64,000 nucleotides of DNA, from positions 6,033,886 through 6,097,885 of the forward strand of contig KN832870.1 in the NCBI GenBank assembly GCA_000827325.1. The letters are read 5' to 3'. This DNA is from Oidiodendron maius Zn (lineage: Eukaryota; Ascomycota; Leotiomycetes; Myxotrichaceae). Positions 10,500 through 21,487 of the stretch are shown piece by piece. The position numbers and the translations under genes were made by a program. Within the stretch, counting starts at the first letter, position 1. Each line of letters starts with the position of its first letter. Under the pieces are notes generated by a model. That model was given only the letters and a program-made list of their open reading frames with translations. It made no database searches and was not told the DNA's origin.

Positions 10500-11330
10500 A
10501 GCGGTAATAATGTCGCCATTGCTAATGCTGCATCCCCTCCGTATTTTGTCTTTAATACTTTCGTGTGGCGTTCACGTAGCAACTGCACCGGTGGTAGAGG
10601 GGGAAAACAGTGGGTGAGAAACCTCTCTCTAGTTCGTAATCAATTTAGGAATAAGAGGTGCAATGACAAGCAGATACTCCAGTTGGCTCTCACACTCTCC
10701 CTTCCCTTTCTCACTATCTCTTCCCCTCGATAGTCAGCATATGACTTTTTGTTTTTGCCTTGAAAATCGTGCGCTAAAAGAAAGGATTTCCATGTAACGA
10801 TCACTAAGTTTTGAGTCAATGCGCTACAACTGTTACCTTGCCCAAAGCTAGTGAGATCACCCCCTGTCTAGCGTACTGATAAGTCTTTTGTCGTGATATT
10901 TCATACAGTAGTGTCGATTTAGTGTAGCCCTATTATGATTACTAAAATTATACTACAGTGGGTCACCAAAAGTCTTTGCTCTTCCCCCTCCTTTTTTTTA
11001 AGATAATTATAACCCAACCAATTAGCTAGCTAGCTACTTAAAATTAGTGAATAATCTATGACGTCTGCTTAGAGGCTCAACCGGAACGTTTACGTTTATT
11101 GTAGCATGAACAAGATTCAACTCAAGCCATTCATAGAAATCGCAATTTCAGGTTTGGCATATCACGGTGCACTTAACATATACATGGTAGATGAACTACA
11201 GCGATGCAAACTAAATTGAGATGCGAAACGAAGCGCAGGTTATTATATGTTACATATCAGAAGCTGCTTCGACATTAACTCTATAGATAGCGGTGAGAGA
11301 ATTTGGATAGATGAGTATGGCCCGGCTTTT
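10500..11330. other. intergenic, nothing recognised
   Basis: Only short low-complexity frames. A sequence TACAGTGGGTCACCAAAAG near 10954 looks like a mariner-type transposon end, but no partner is seen. Confidence 0.35.
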
Positions 11331-11334
11331 TGAA

Positions 11335-11346
11335 GTATAAATATAG
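11335..11346 (+). promoter_or_regulatory. TATA-like element
   Basis: GTATAAATATAG about 120 bp before the ATG at 11460, followed by a CT-rich leader and AAACAAA immediately before the ATG. This is a typical fungal core promoter layout. Confidence 0.45.
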
Positions 11347-11459
11347 CCCAAGGTTCTCGTCTCCAAACCTAAATCTTCAGTCCAATATCGTCAGAAAATT
11401 CATCATACGTTCAACCGCCTCTTCTCCAATCCCTCCATTGTCATCCTCCTTTAAACAAA

Positions 11460-11600
11460 ATGCACTTCATTGATGCAGCTTTTGCCACCCTCGTGACTGC
11501 CTCTCTGTTCGTTACGCATCGCAGTCTGGATCCTAATTATGCGGCGAGGATTTATCACTTGGCCGGAAGACTAGAAAAGGCAACATTGGAAATCTGGTGA
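11460..11600 (+). CDS. small ORF with signal-peptide-like N-terminus, possibly truncated
   Basis: A 46-codon frame starting MHFIDAAFATLVTASLFV, which looks like the start of a secreted protein, then a short charged tail. It has the good promoter context described above, but the product is very short and its 3' end runs antisense into the last exon of the cysteine-rich gene on the other strand (11571-12013). It may be a remnant of a longer secreted protein replaced by that gene, or the first exon of one I cannot trace. Confidence 0.3.
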   Translation: MHFIDAAFATLVTASLFVTHRSLDPNYAARIYHLAGRLEKATLEIW

Positions 11601-12013
11601 ATCTCCAGGGCAGTATGGTCCTAAAGGCCGCAGACCATTTATTAGTCTCGTGATCTCTACGAAAGTTAACTCTCGTAGGCTTTGTATAACTTATCCGGTA
11701 TAACGGTACCCATAGAGCAAAAAGAAGGCCATGTACAGATAGAACCTTCACCACAAGGAGATTCTGTACTTATTAGTACTAATCTATCTCGATATACATT
11801 TATATGGAGTTGCTTACGCCAGTCATAGCAGCACACGACACCTGCCGGATCATTAGGGCAACCACCATATATGTACCCGCTGCCAGTTTCGAGACAAGTC
11901 GTCTCCTCTATGCAGATACCAGTTGTGAACAATATACCTTCGCCTGTGCAATGGCCACCAATTTCGGCGAGAGCAATAAGCGGAAAGAGACTGATAACAT
12001 AGAGGAAGTACAT
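11571..12013 (-). CDS. secreted cysteine-rich protein with repeated CPxDxxxxxCC modules
   Basis: Minus-strand model 12013-11818, 11763-11671, 11620-11571 gives 112 residues in frame; intron 1 is 54 bp with branch TACTAAT, intron 2 is 50 bp. Residues 1-16 are a signal peptide. The mature part has C-x-G...GIC...TCLE...GGCPNDPAGVVCC, then CGEGSICTWPSFCS, then YCPGDSPDFQCC. This is the double-Cys module commonly found at the N-terminus of fungal lysozyme/NlpC-type and chitin-associated secreted proteins. Here it stands alone, without a catalytic domain. Intron 2 could instead use a donor at GTACCG, which keeps frame but shortens the middle. An extracellular wall- or peptidoglycan-binding role is inference. 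Confidence 0.6.
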
Positions 12014-12029
12014 TGTTATCGAAGTTGAT

Positions 12030-12951
12030 TATAGAGCTAAAGCTTAAAGTAAGTCTAAACTCGTTGGTTAAAGATCTAAAGTAAAAGTATTAGGAAAACT
12101 TTTGCGTCTATATATCTATGCTTTCTCCTACTATATTTCACGTACTAAGATTCAGCTGTCCCGCACCTATTGTAACCAACACGTGACGAATCGGACTCCG
12201 ACAAGGGGCATCTAAAGACAAGCCAATGCCTGAGCGTTACTAAAACGTGATAAATCGGATTCCGAGAATGGGATCTAACGACAAGCCAATGCCTGTGGCT
12301 CAGCAGGATGATCCAACACAGAGAACATCGGTCGGATATCACATGACACCCGTCCGTCACGTGATTAACCAAAGGAAACGACGGTCTATACGGGACTGCA
12401 AATCACTCCTATGGATGTGGTTAAGTTAAATAGAGTATCCTATTGCTACTTTAGTAACTGCTACGGCCTACCGGCCAGAAGCGTAAAGCATGACGCGCAG
12501 AGTCGGTGCGCTCGTGCTAGACGTGCGGTATGCTGAGTCTCGGCTCATGTGAGCAGGATGGTCCTGTCTCCTGAGCCTAGAATTTACGGACCAGTTGTAG
12601 GATATTTTATAGGTGATGGAGTCCTCATATAACTATCCCTTGTGCTCGTGCTATATTCTCCGGGTTGTATCGGCAGACTCTTATCTATCCACTAGGACGC
12701 ACAAGATACTCGGCGTGCTCGCTTGCACCAACAATACATCCAACATATGAGGCGGACGGGAGCGTCTACTTTCCCCGCTCCAGCCGAAAAATAGTCTAGC
12801 CCGAGTAGGCTGACGTCGATACATATCTTTTTTTTCTTTTTCCGGGTGTCTTTAGAAGAAAGGACTCCATCGCAATGATTGTATTGCATTATTAGTTCAA
12901 CGCAAATTTATGGATCACGCTCGTTCTTAGCCTCAGCTGGCCACTCTCGCG
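12030..12951. other. intergenic, contains a short direct duplication
   Basis: Two similar stretches, at about 12177-12235 and 12245-12300, share ACGTGA-C/T-AAATCGGA-type sequence and ACAAGCCAATGCCTG, suggesting a local tandem duplication. No gene recognised. Confidence 0.35.
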
Positions 12952-14256
12952 ATGTCTGCCATCTCTGCCATCGAACTGATTAACCTTGGATGCGCGATAA
13001 TATCCGCCTCCGCTGGGGTTGCTCCATTAGTCCAGAAATGGAAGCCTAAAGACGGCAGGCAAAAGACAATGAAGAGATCTCAACGGAAACAACGGATATT
13101 GGAGCAAGAGGGATTTCACCGTGATGCCACACGGCTGAGGTCCAGATCCAGCATTGAACAAAGTTAGTGTACTTGCTCTTCTTCGAGGACTAGATCTCAA
13201 CTGACTGAAACCCCGACAGAGATCGGCTCCCGCGATATTGAAAACTTGATTCAAGCCCAAGTGGCTGCGACACTAAAATCAATATTGAAGGAAGGCTCAA
13301 TCAACAATATCGGATTTGAGGATGCGTCCATCGACTCGGAAAGCGAACCAGCCCCACACTTGGTGGACCATATTCGGCGCAAGACTTTGGAGTCTTCTAT
13401 TCGGGCATGCTCTTTCCGAGAACCGAATCACCATAGGCAGAATGCTCTTGAAGGGCCTCCTTTGCAGGCTTTACCATTCTCAGTATTGGAGCCATCCCAG
13501 GATATAGCAATTCAGCCGCATCCTATGAGAGCCATGTCATTCTCGGTATCAGATCAATGTCGTCACGGTTCTCTTGAATCGCCTCATCTACGGGCCATGT
13601 CATCCTCAATGCCGAACCCCCGCCAGCCCATGTCTCCTGGTACGCCTCTTCTAAGAGCGGCCTCATTCCCTCTACCAAATAAATATCAGCGCAAATCTCC
13701 TAAACTCCAACCAAAAGCCCCGCCTACCCCGATGCCGGACCAATGGCGTAGGTCTCTTAAACTATCTCCAAGCGCCTGCTCATCTCCGCGGATAAGCGAA
13801 GCCAATACCATTACTTTTCCACATTCCCGAGCTGGCTCTTTCCACGATATCCTGGGCCACGACTTATTACTTCAGATACTTCCATATCTGGACAATGTTC
13901 TTATCCAGGCCCTGATTCATCACGCCACAGAATGGTCTTATTCTCAAACTCTCGCCCAATTGCTACACCCGGATCATATTTACCTCAAGAGCGACGCTGT
14001 TATGAGACAATCGTATTTATCCTCGAGTACGCGTTTGCATATTTGGCTTTGCGCATGTACAATATCGGAGTCCAGTCCCCAAGGGGCGGTACTTACACTA
14101 CCAATTGCGACATTCTTGATTAGGTTTATTATGCAATATGGAGCGAACATTTTACTTGAAGTCCCTCGTCAGCTTGACGATCCCACAGGGCTAAGAGAGC
14201 TCGAGAGTAGGTATAAAATAGCAGAGGAGATTTTGGAATTTCTCGAGGGAAAATAG
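12952..14256 (+). CDS. hypothetical protein with four ~21-aa Ser/Pro-rich repeats
   Basis: Exons 12952-13162 and 13220-14256 with a 57-bp intron give 415 residues. The N-terminus has a hydrophobic segment (INLGCAIISASAGVAPLV) followed by a basic stretch. Residues around 145-225 contain four imperfect repeats each starting like RAMSFSV/RAMSSSM/RAASFPL/QALPFSV, rich in Ser, Pro and basic residues. The C-terminal 150 residues are helical-looking and hydrophobic, ending in ELESRYKIAEEILEFLEGK. I do not recognise the family. The repeat region resembles phosphorylatable linkers rather than structural repeats. Confidence 0.6.
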
Positions 14257-15392
14257 TAAATATTGTCACAGGAGGAAGTTTCATCGGAGTTGGATCATAT
14301 ACATGCAAAGTATAAAGAATCCGCTGATGAAACACTTCAGATAGTACAGTAAACCTCCTTTTATTATTCTTGCTATTATTTGAAACAATCTTGCTTAGGA
14401 AAGGCGCAAAAAACTAAGTTAAGGCTCACCTTGCGTCCAGTGGAGATTCTAGTTTGAGATATAGGCAGAACAATGTATGAGTCTTGTAATTATATAAAAG
14501 TAGACGGTTTTGTTCGGAATTTAATATTGAGATACTATACTTGAGTCTCAATGCTACTACTTCTGATCATTTGTAGAATTTATCCACTAAATATAGTATG
14601 GGTCGAACTATGGCCACATTTTAATTTGTCTGTAAGAAAGTCTGTCTGGGAAAGACACTCTTGCTTTGAAAATAGGAAAGAAGCCGGGGGTAAATAAGCT
14701 CCTTTACCACCTGGTTAGCCAAGCACACGGGCGTAGCTAGTGATGTAGGCATTTATGGTACGGTACGGAAAGGCTCCTTGGTGCGGCTGAATCGCCCACT
14801 GGAGACAAAGTACAAGTCTACCCTGATCCAGGCTATTTACGGCTTATGCAATGGTTAATATCGTGATACAAATAAACTGCTAATTTACAACTGGGCGAGA
14901 CAAGGTGGAAGTACTCGGAGCTAGAAGCCAGTATAGAGGTGGTGGAATACGGATCAGACCGGCGAACTGTAACGATTCGATTATCCGGGGACCGAGGTGC
15001 GGCTCAGAAGTTCGTCAGGATGCCCCGGTTTATCAATCCAGTTATTAAGGCTATCGAGATGCTAGACTCCAACAGTTACCTGCTCTTCCCAGCTATATGC
15101 TAATCCATCGGGTTTCAGGATCAGCTAATGAACGTCACTAAAAGACACCACTAGGCGGGGTGGACGGCAATACCCTGTTCCCGCACGCATCACATCGCGG
15201 ACGGACTATATAACCTCGAACTTATACATGTTTTAGAGATCAACCCAGTATATTAATAATGTCCAAATAGCTAAGACACAAATATATTATTTCCCGACCC
15301 TTGTCGCCGAAGTCGTACCTATACCGAGAATTATCCCAGGCCACAGCCGTGTCGATAAGGCCCTCGCTGGGTCAGAGCACAAACTTTACAAT
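14257..15392. other. intergenic with one fragmentary open stretch
   Basis: At about 14900-15105 plus there is about 65 codons of protein-like sequence (KYSELEASIEVVEYGSD and RMPRFINPVIKAIEMLD) with no start codon and a stop after FPAIC. I cannot name it; it may be a gene fragment. Confidence 0.3.
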
Positions 15393-15803
15393 TTAGTGAA
15401 TTCCTTGGGGTTCATAGACTGGTTGGGGCTGAAAGACGGGTATCTGCTGATTGACTGGCTCGTCCATGTTCTGCCCGACTATGTTTCCGTTGCTATCCAG
15501 TGACTGCCGTACTGGCTTCCTGCTGAGTGGAGCCGAATTCATCCCTGTCGGCTGCGCATACTGATTTGATGGGTGCCTCTGTTGCATAGGGCTCATCTCG
15601 CGATCATACATTGGGGTCTTTGCCTGGTAAGTCGTGGGACCAAATAACGCGCCACACCATCCGGCTCTTCCTCGCATTGCCTCAGATAACCCGACGGTCA
15701 CAACACACAATACCGCCCTCGCTGCTACAGCCCAGTGATGTGTGGAGCAGCCGATGCAGAGCTCTCCACAGCAGCCTCCATCGTTGGTAGAATATTCGGT
15801 CAT
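15393..15803 (-). CDS. hypothetical Cys- then Gln/Pro-rich small protein
   Basis: An open 136-codon frame from ATG 15803. The N-terminal third is Cys-rich (DGGCCGELCIGCSTHHW), and a hydrophobic stretch follows (AVAARAVLCVVTVGL). The C-terminal half is polar and Gln/Pro/Asn-rich (PVNQQIPVFQPQPVYEPQG). This could be a small membrane-associated protein with a cytoplasmic low-complexity tail. No family recognised; an intron in the middle is possible. Confidence 0.4.
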   Translation of the reverse strand: MTEYSTNDGGCCGELCIGCSTHHWAVAARAVLCVVTVGLSEAMRGRAGWCGALFGPTTYQAKTPMYDREMSPMQQRHPSNQYAQPTGMNSAPLSRKPVRQSLDSNGNIVGQNMDEPVNQQIPVFQPQPVYEPQGIH

Positions 15804-18190
15804 TTTGAAGTTTGGAAGGCTATCGAGGGGTGATTGCTATGTTCTTGATCAAGAAAAGTTCAGCCATTGCTTGCATTGCTTGTATATTGCTGTTATTAGA
15901 CATAACTTACCAACTCAGCTGGAGAGCCATACATAACGTCATACGAGCGAAATCCGATGGTACGAGTGCTTTATTCTTATATCTTCCATGGCGGCAGGTG
16001 TACTTGGCCAAATAAGCCAGTCTTAGATCGTATGTTGACCGGTTTGGGATCAACTCAGCCACGCGCAAACTCGACCAGCTCACCGGAAATTATAAGCCTG
16101 CAATCTGCATCCATTAAGGTGGATCGTACTTGTCATATTGTCAGCCTCGTCAATTATATCAAAACGCGGCGTTGTGTGGCTCAAAAAAAGAAAGTCGTGT
16201 CATTCAGCTGGGCAAGCCACATGTCAGATACGCTCTTCATATAGATCTCTACGTTGCATACAATCTCTCAATCTACTTCCTCTTTCAATTTCTATTCTAT
16301 ATCGGCGTCATATAAATGTTAAAAAATGTGCTACTTGTTAATTTGTCTGGTTCAGTGAGGCCGGTGACTTGGCTTGGTGAGGTCGAGCAAATCCCGACCG
16401 CGGCGAGCCGCCATATCTTTCAAGTAGCCATTGGATATCGAATCTATCTTTAGCAATGGCTTGATGAGGCTTTCCTAAAGGGTTACACTACTCGCTCAGG
16501 TAGCCATCGTATGGCCACAAGAGGTGGGAAAGCAGCGAGCGCCTCTCATCACAGTAGGGTATAGATTTCTCGACGACGGATCTTGCCGTCCACCAGAAGG
16601 GTCCTGTGTGCTGCGATGGTACTACGTATTCTGTTTGGAGCTACCCTGTATATCTATACGAATGACGCAGTCGTCGAGCCAGTGAAGTCGCCCTGTGCCT
16701 ATGACATGATTTACAGTTGTACGAACTGTGTTGGTATCCAATATTTTGGGTTGGAAGCCTTATCCTTCTCTGATGAATGGGGCGAAAACACTACTTAGTC
16801 TATATTGGATCTATTGCGCGTGCAAAAATTTAAGCTTCATACTTTTAAGACAACATCAACAATTTCCTCTAGATGATTGGTGTGATATGTAAAAGTTTTT
16901 GGATTCTCTGGCGACTGTATACAGCTCTGGGAGCTTGTTGGCTAGAATCTAACTTGCCCAGCTTGCAGCCCGATTGCCCCCTGCCGGTCAGTGGCCACAC
17001 GGTTCATTCTGATGCCCATGTAACCATAGGACGCCACCCCCTCCTTGAGAAGTGGAAATTCCAATCCCCCGAAGATAGGAAAGGTGATTAATGATCTGAT
17101 TAACAAGGTTCTCTCAGTCAAAGGAGCAATAAGAAGCATCCCACGGGCCCTCTCGATAGCTGCCGTCATGTAGGCGGTTATCTACATTTCTCTAGAGCCT
17201 TTCTCCTTCACGTTCAACGGCCCGCTCCTATTGTTTTCATAATTCGTTCTGCATTCAGTCGCCGATAGCACCAAAAATTGTATGATATACCAGTCTAATA
17301 TCTGCGTGAGGCTCTATTTCATATAGTAGGTGCGGCCAGCACGACGATAAGAGATAGTAAGGGAATGGAGTATTATGATAGCCTCGGCGAACATAAGATG
17401 CGGGGGCGGAAAATTCTTTCATAAGGCTGGTAATTCTGCATGATCACCATGGCATATAAAGATTATCTATTGCGCCTTATATCTTGTATACTATTTTAGT
17501 AAATAGCCCAGGTGAGAATCATTCGACTTCTACCAGCATGACGAACTATGGTAGCGAAACTCAGATTCTCAGAAATCAATATGGGATTTCCAAAGTCACG
17601 CCGCTGAAAGACACCGTCTCCCCCAGACGGTACAGTTATGCCACGTGCCCATAGCAAACCTAGCCATGGATGGGCGACGCGGGAAACCCAGACCCGGTGA
17701 TTTCGCGAGCTGAAAGGTCCCTGGCTTATTATCTCTACCCGCGTAAGCCATCTCACTTCCCGCTCTGCGGATCACGCCACCTTCTAGCTGATCGGATCGC
17801 AGATCTGACTCGCGCAGTTATTAAAAGCTGAACATATTGTACGTTTCAAGCGCTACAGGAGGCTCTCCGGCGCCGGGGAAAGCCACTGCTCTTCCTATAG
17901 GTGTTGTCGTAGAGAGCTGTCTTGCCACCTCACTGATCCGAATTCGCAAGTATCGCCTTATATTTGATTCCTACTCTTCATTCCCGGAAGGCATCAGCCA
18001 TCTTATCTAGTTTGAAAGTATTATCGATTTTTCCACTCAAGTCCAAGCCCTTGGGCTGCCTCCTATCTCTTTTAAGATTGATGCGCCCGACTTGTCTTTT
18101 CATTCTAAACCACCAGCGCAACGACCTTAATATAAAGACGGAGATAGAACCCCCGCTTCCCACCAACCGCTAATTCTTGCTGTCATCAAG
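15804..18190. other. gene-poor stretch
   Basis: About 2.4 kb with only short frames on both strands (for example minus 16942-17169 and 17496-17756). None has a signal peptide, a domain motif or a consistent splice model that I can defend. Confidence 0.4.
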
Positions 18191-19044
18191 ATGAGTGCCT
18201 CGAACCCAGCAATAACCGTACCTGCGTATTCTCCCGACGTGAGTGGCCTGACGCTTCCATCTCCTGCTCCCATCCAGCAGGATCCTGGGTATCAACATTC
18301 GAATGGCTTATTCCAAGGCCCTAATGACATTGATGACTACGCACGCTCAGCTATGGTAAGGATTCTTTGCGGCTTTGAGATAATTTAATGTTTACTTACT
18401 ACCTTTCAAGATGGTGCAATTCCTCTATCGCCGCTTTGGGGCGTACGGCTGGCTCCAACAAGATCAGGTGGCACAAGTCCCGGTATCAGTTGGAATTGTA
18501 ATGCGCGCCAAGAATGGAGATGATACAGAATTCATATCTGAGCCGCAAACAATGGATAATAATGTCAAGACCATTTGTGCAAATCTAAACCTGGCCATCG
18601 TCTTTTCTATGTCATCGGATGTTACGGACCTAATCTTCACACGAATCGAGAAAGACGACTCTGAGATTACCCTGTGGCCATACACTATCACAGTGCCTAT
18701 TATAGATTCTCTAGAAGTGCTCGCTAATAATAGAACTGATGTCGGGAGAGGGGAATTCTGCTGTCTTATTAGAAAAGAAAAGGTAGCACTGGTTTGGGGC
18801 AATGCTGCGGAAGAGATGATCGTTCGAGGTAGCGACGTGGAAACCAAGCTTATAAGCTTTGTATGTCCACCAGACCTTGGTGTTCTGAATTAACTTTAAC
18901 TTGTCACAGATCTGCGGCCTCCCAATACCGGAAAGGCCGCTGGCCACCGAACACGTCCGAAGCCAAACCCTTGCCACCAGATGGTACAGCCTTGAACCAC
19001 TGCGCAGGCTCTTTCGTGGTTCTGGGGATACGCCGATCCAGTAA
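18191..19044 (+). CDS. stand-alone N-terminal domain of a fungal GT2-type protein
   Basis: Exons 18191-18355, 18411-18860, 18910-19044 (introns of 55 and 49 bp) give 249 residues. The Ser/Pro-rich start is followed by GPNDIDDYARSAMMVQFLYRRFGAYGWLQ, and later by LNLAIVFSMSSDVTDLIF and KVALVWGNAAEEMI. This matches the cytosolic N-terminal domain (which I recall as DUF7928) that normally precedes the membrane-bound GT2 glycosyltransferase domain in large fungal proteins. Here the frame stops after DTPIQ and no glycosyltransferase sequence follows. So this is either a 3'-truncated gene or a free-standing regulatory domain. An extra intron from 19041 could extend it by some 40 residues but would not restore the enzyme. 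Confidence 0.6.
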
Positions 19045-19778
19045 GCAGCCCGAGGACAGTAGTATCATTAGCTGCCGCGAAGGTCGCCCCAAGGCCTTAG
19101 ACTTGAGGTTGGAGATTGCGCAACATCGGCAAGTGGGCGGTATACGTGTTACTATCTCAATATTTGTCTGCTGTATGTTCGATTGCAAGTAGGGGGTCTT
19201 AAAGGAGTCGTCAGTAAGTATACCGTCGTTCTCTCTTGGGCCAGGTGACGCGGGTGGAAGATAATGACCTCCACAAGCAGAGACTCGTCAATGGAGAGCG
19301 GATGACAGCGATGGCTTGGACCTGCACATCAACACAGCTCTGACGTAAAAGCCTAGCCAGTGGATTGATGCACCGGTGCTGATACTGGGCTCCCCACGAA
19401 TACCTAATACCGGGTTGCTTTGCAGCGCTAACAACGTTCCGCCGATCTATCAAGGCTGTTCGAGGTGTCACTTATGTATAATGCAGTGATATTGATGCTT
19501 GTGGCTCTTACTCAAACAAACTTCTTGCCGTAGACCCTATAAGGATCAATAATGTTCAGCCATATTATGGCAGATTTGATTCGCGATATTTGTCGACCAT
19601 ATAACCGCTCAGGCATATCTGGACTAAAGACGGCTGTTTAGTGGTCGAGGAGTAGAACGTCTGCACCGTGCATGATCTTCGCCATGCGAGGAGTCAATTG
19701 CGATCTGGCCTCTTGTACTGTGTAGTGACCTGACAATCTCATTTGTGCGAGGCGAGTCTGACGCAGGCAAGGCATTTG
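19045..19778. other. intergenic, nothing recognised
   Basis: No GT2 catalytic motif on either strand despite the upstream domain; only chance frames. Confidence 0.4.
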
Positions 19779-20013
19779 TGTTACTAATATAAGGCAGCAG
19801 AGGGCAGCCTACTAGGCACGGTACGTGCCTAGTATAAGAGGGCTTTACTGCCTAGAGTATGACTCTAGGGCTGTCGATCGGCAGCGCCGATCAGGGCTGC
19901 CTAGAGGGGCTTTAGGTCTATATATTAGGGACTACGCACCTCTGTAACCCTTAGTTAGTTAGTTGATTCAGTACTCTCAATTCATATTATATTGCTGCCT
20001 GACCTATGCAACA
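19779..20013. repeat. solo LTR of a retrotransposon
   Basis: A 235-bp unit beginning TGTTAC and ending GCAACA, flanked on both sides by the 5-bp target duplication ATTTG (19774-19778 and 20014-20018). It contains a TATA-like CTAGTATAAGAG, a second TATATATTAGG and two strong palindromes, CTAGGCACG/CGTGCCTAG and GATCGGC/GCCGATC. No primer-binding site, gag or pol lies next to it, so it is a solo LTR left by LTR-LTR recombination. Copia or gypsy cannot be decided from the LTR alone. Confidence 0.82.
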
Positions 20014-20018
20014 ATTTG

Positions 20019-21487
20019 AATGGGGGTCGGCCCGGCCCACAACCCGCTGCACAGCAGGTTCCAGCAACAAGCAAATCAATGGACACAGATAATGAACAAG
20101 TAGTCTAGAACCGCTAAAACCGCGCTTACCTGGGCTTCAGGTGCCCCAGCACCATAATGATCCTCGTCGACGGCGTTTGATGAAGTAAACCTCACAGCTT
20201 ACATACAGGCGTATAACCGATAGGGCATCGCACATAAGCTGAGAATTGAATAGGCTGGCAGAAAATAAGGCTTAGAATGGCTGTCTTCGCTTAACACACC
20301 GTTTTCATCACCGTAAACAATATCCCATATGTGGTCTCGAAAATACCTATCCTCGGATTTGAAGTCTTCGTGGCGACATTGCAAAGTCCCTATTCGGAGA
20401 GTTGGCCACATTATGCACTAAATTACTTCAAGCTATATCAGCTGTGGATGATATTAGCAGTTTGAGTTTTGTACAACTTGGCTAGCACATCCTTCACGTA
20501 GAATGAGCTGAGCTCTGTGAACTGCGATGTTATGCACTAAACAACCACTATGTAATACTACTAGGTATGGCTATCAAATATATACACACAAGGGGTTCAC
20601 ATCGCTATAAATGCGCTTTAAACTAGGGCTATAAAGGCCTTAACTAATTAGAGAATTCGTCCTAACTCTAAGGGATATGTAGACTTTAAGTTGGGCATTA
20701 ATACCCCACACATAAGTTCTGGTTCTGTAAGCAATTCCTAACAATGTTTTTCTTGCTGCCCTAGGCCATGAGGACTTCACTAGACTCCAAGGGATCTAGA
20801 TGTAGGATCCATGGGCAAGGAGCTTCGTGTTCATCTCAAATATTAGTAACGGGTTACTTCGAACCATTGCTACGATGTAGTCCCCCCCTATATCCCCTCA
20901 ATCAACCTACAGCCCGAAGTAGACTTCAATGAGTGGCATCATTCATCTCGAGCCGTTACACTATTTCACAGCCTATTTATATTTACATCGCAGTAGCGAG
21001 TTCAGAACAATAGTTAGTAACGCACAAGTTTGATGGCGCTTATCAAACTAAGCTAGGAATATAGTAGTGGGAGGGGTGGATGACGAAAGATGCTGACGGG
21101 ATATATAGAGTCCAATGCGTCGGATCGATACCGGGGTTACGAGAAGATGCATATAGTTCCATGAGCCAAACCATTTCAACTTTAGCCGATGGCGTACTGG
21201 GCTCTTCTCTAGATATATGAGAAATTCAGGCGTAGGAACAAGGATGAGGCCCAAAGTGTATTCAGTAGTGGAAACCGAGTGGGCCTTATTCGAAGACGTG
21301 GCTGGTCATTTTATATCTTCGGACAATGAGGCTTTGTTGGCGGTTGCAACTTCCAAGCTCCAGACCGTTCCGGAAGACTTTTTAAGCCAGCGCAATGTCT
21401 CTTCGGTAGTACATGAAGCATCAAGAATTGTGTTTGCAGTCAAGATCGATCACTTTCAAAAGTAAGAAGTCCGTTAATGAAAATGCT
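20019..21487. other. gene-poor stretch
   Basis: Only weak frames, for example minus 20199-20411 and plus 21217-21465. The latter contains VYSVVETEWALFEDVAGHF and might be a gene fragment, but I know no family for it. Confidence 0.35.

Noticed and set aside
14900-15105. Protein-like open stretch KYSELEASIEVVEYGSD
   Set aside because: No start codon, only about 65 codons, no family recognised; noted as a possible fragment only.
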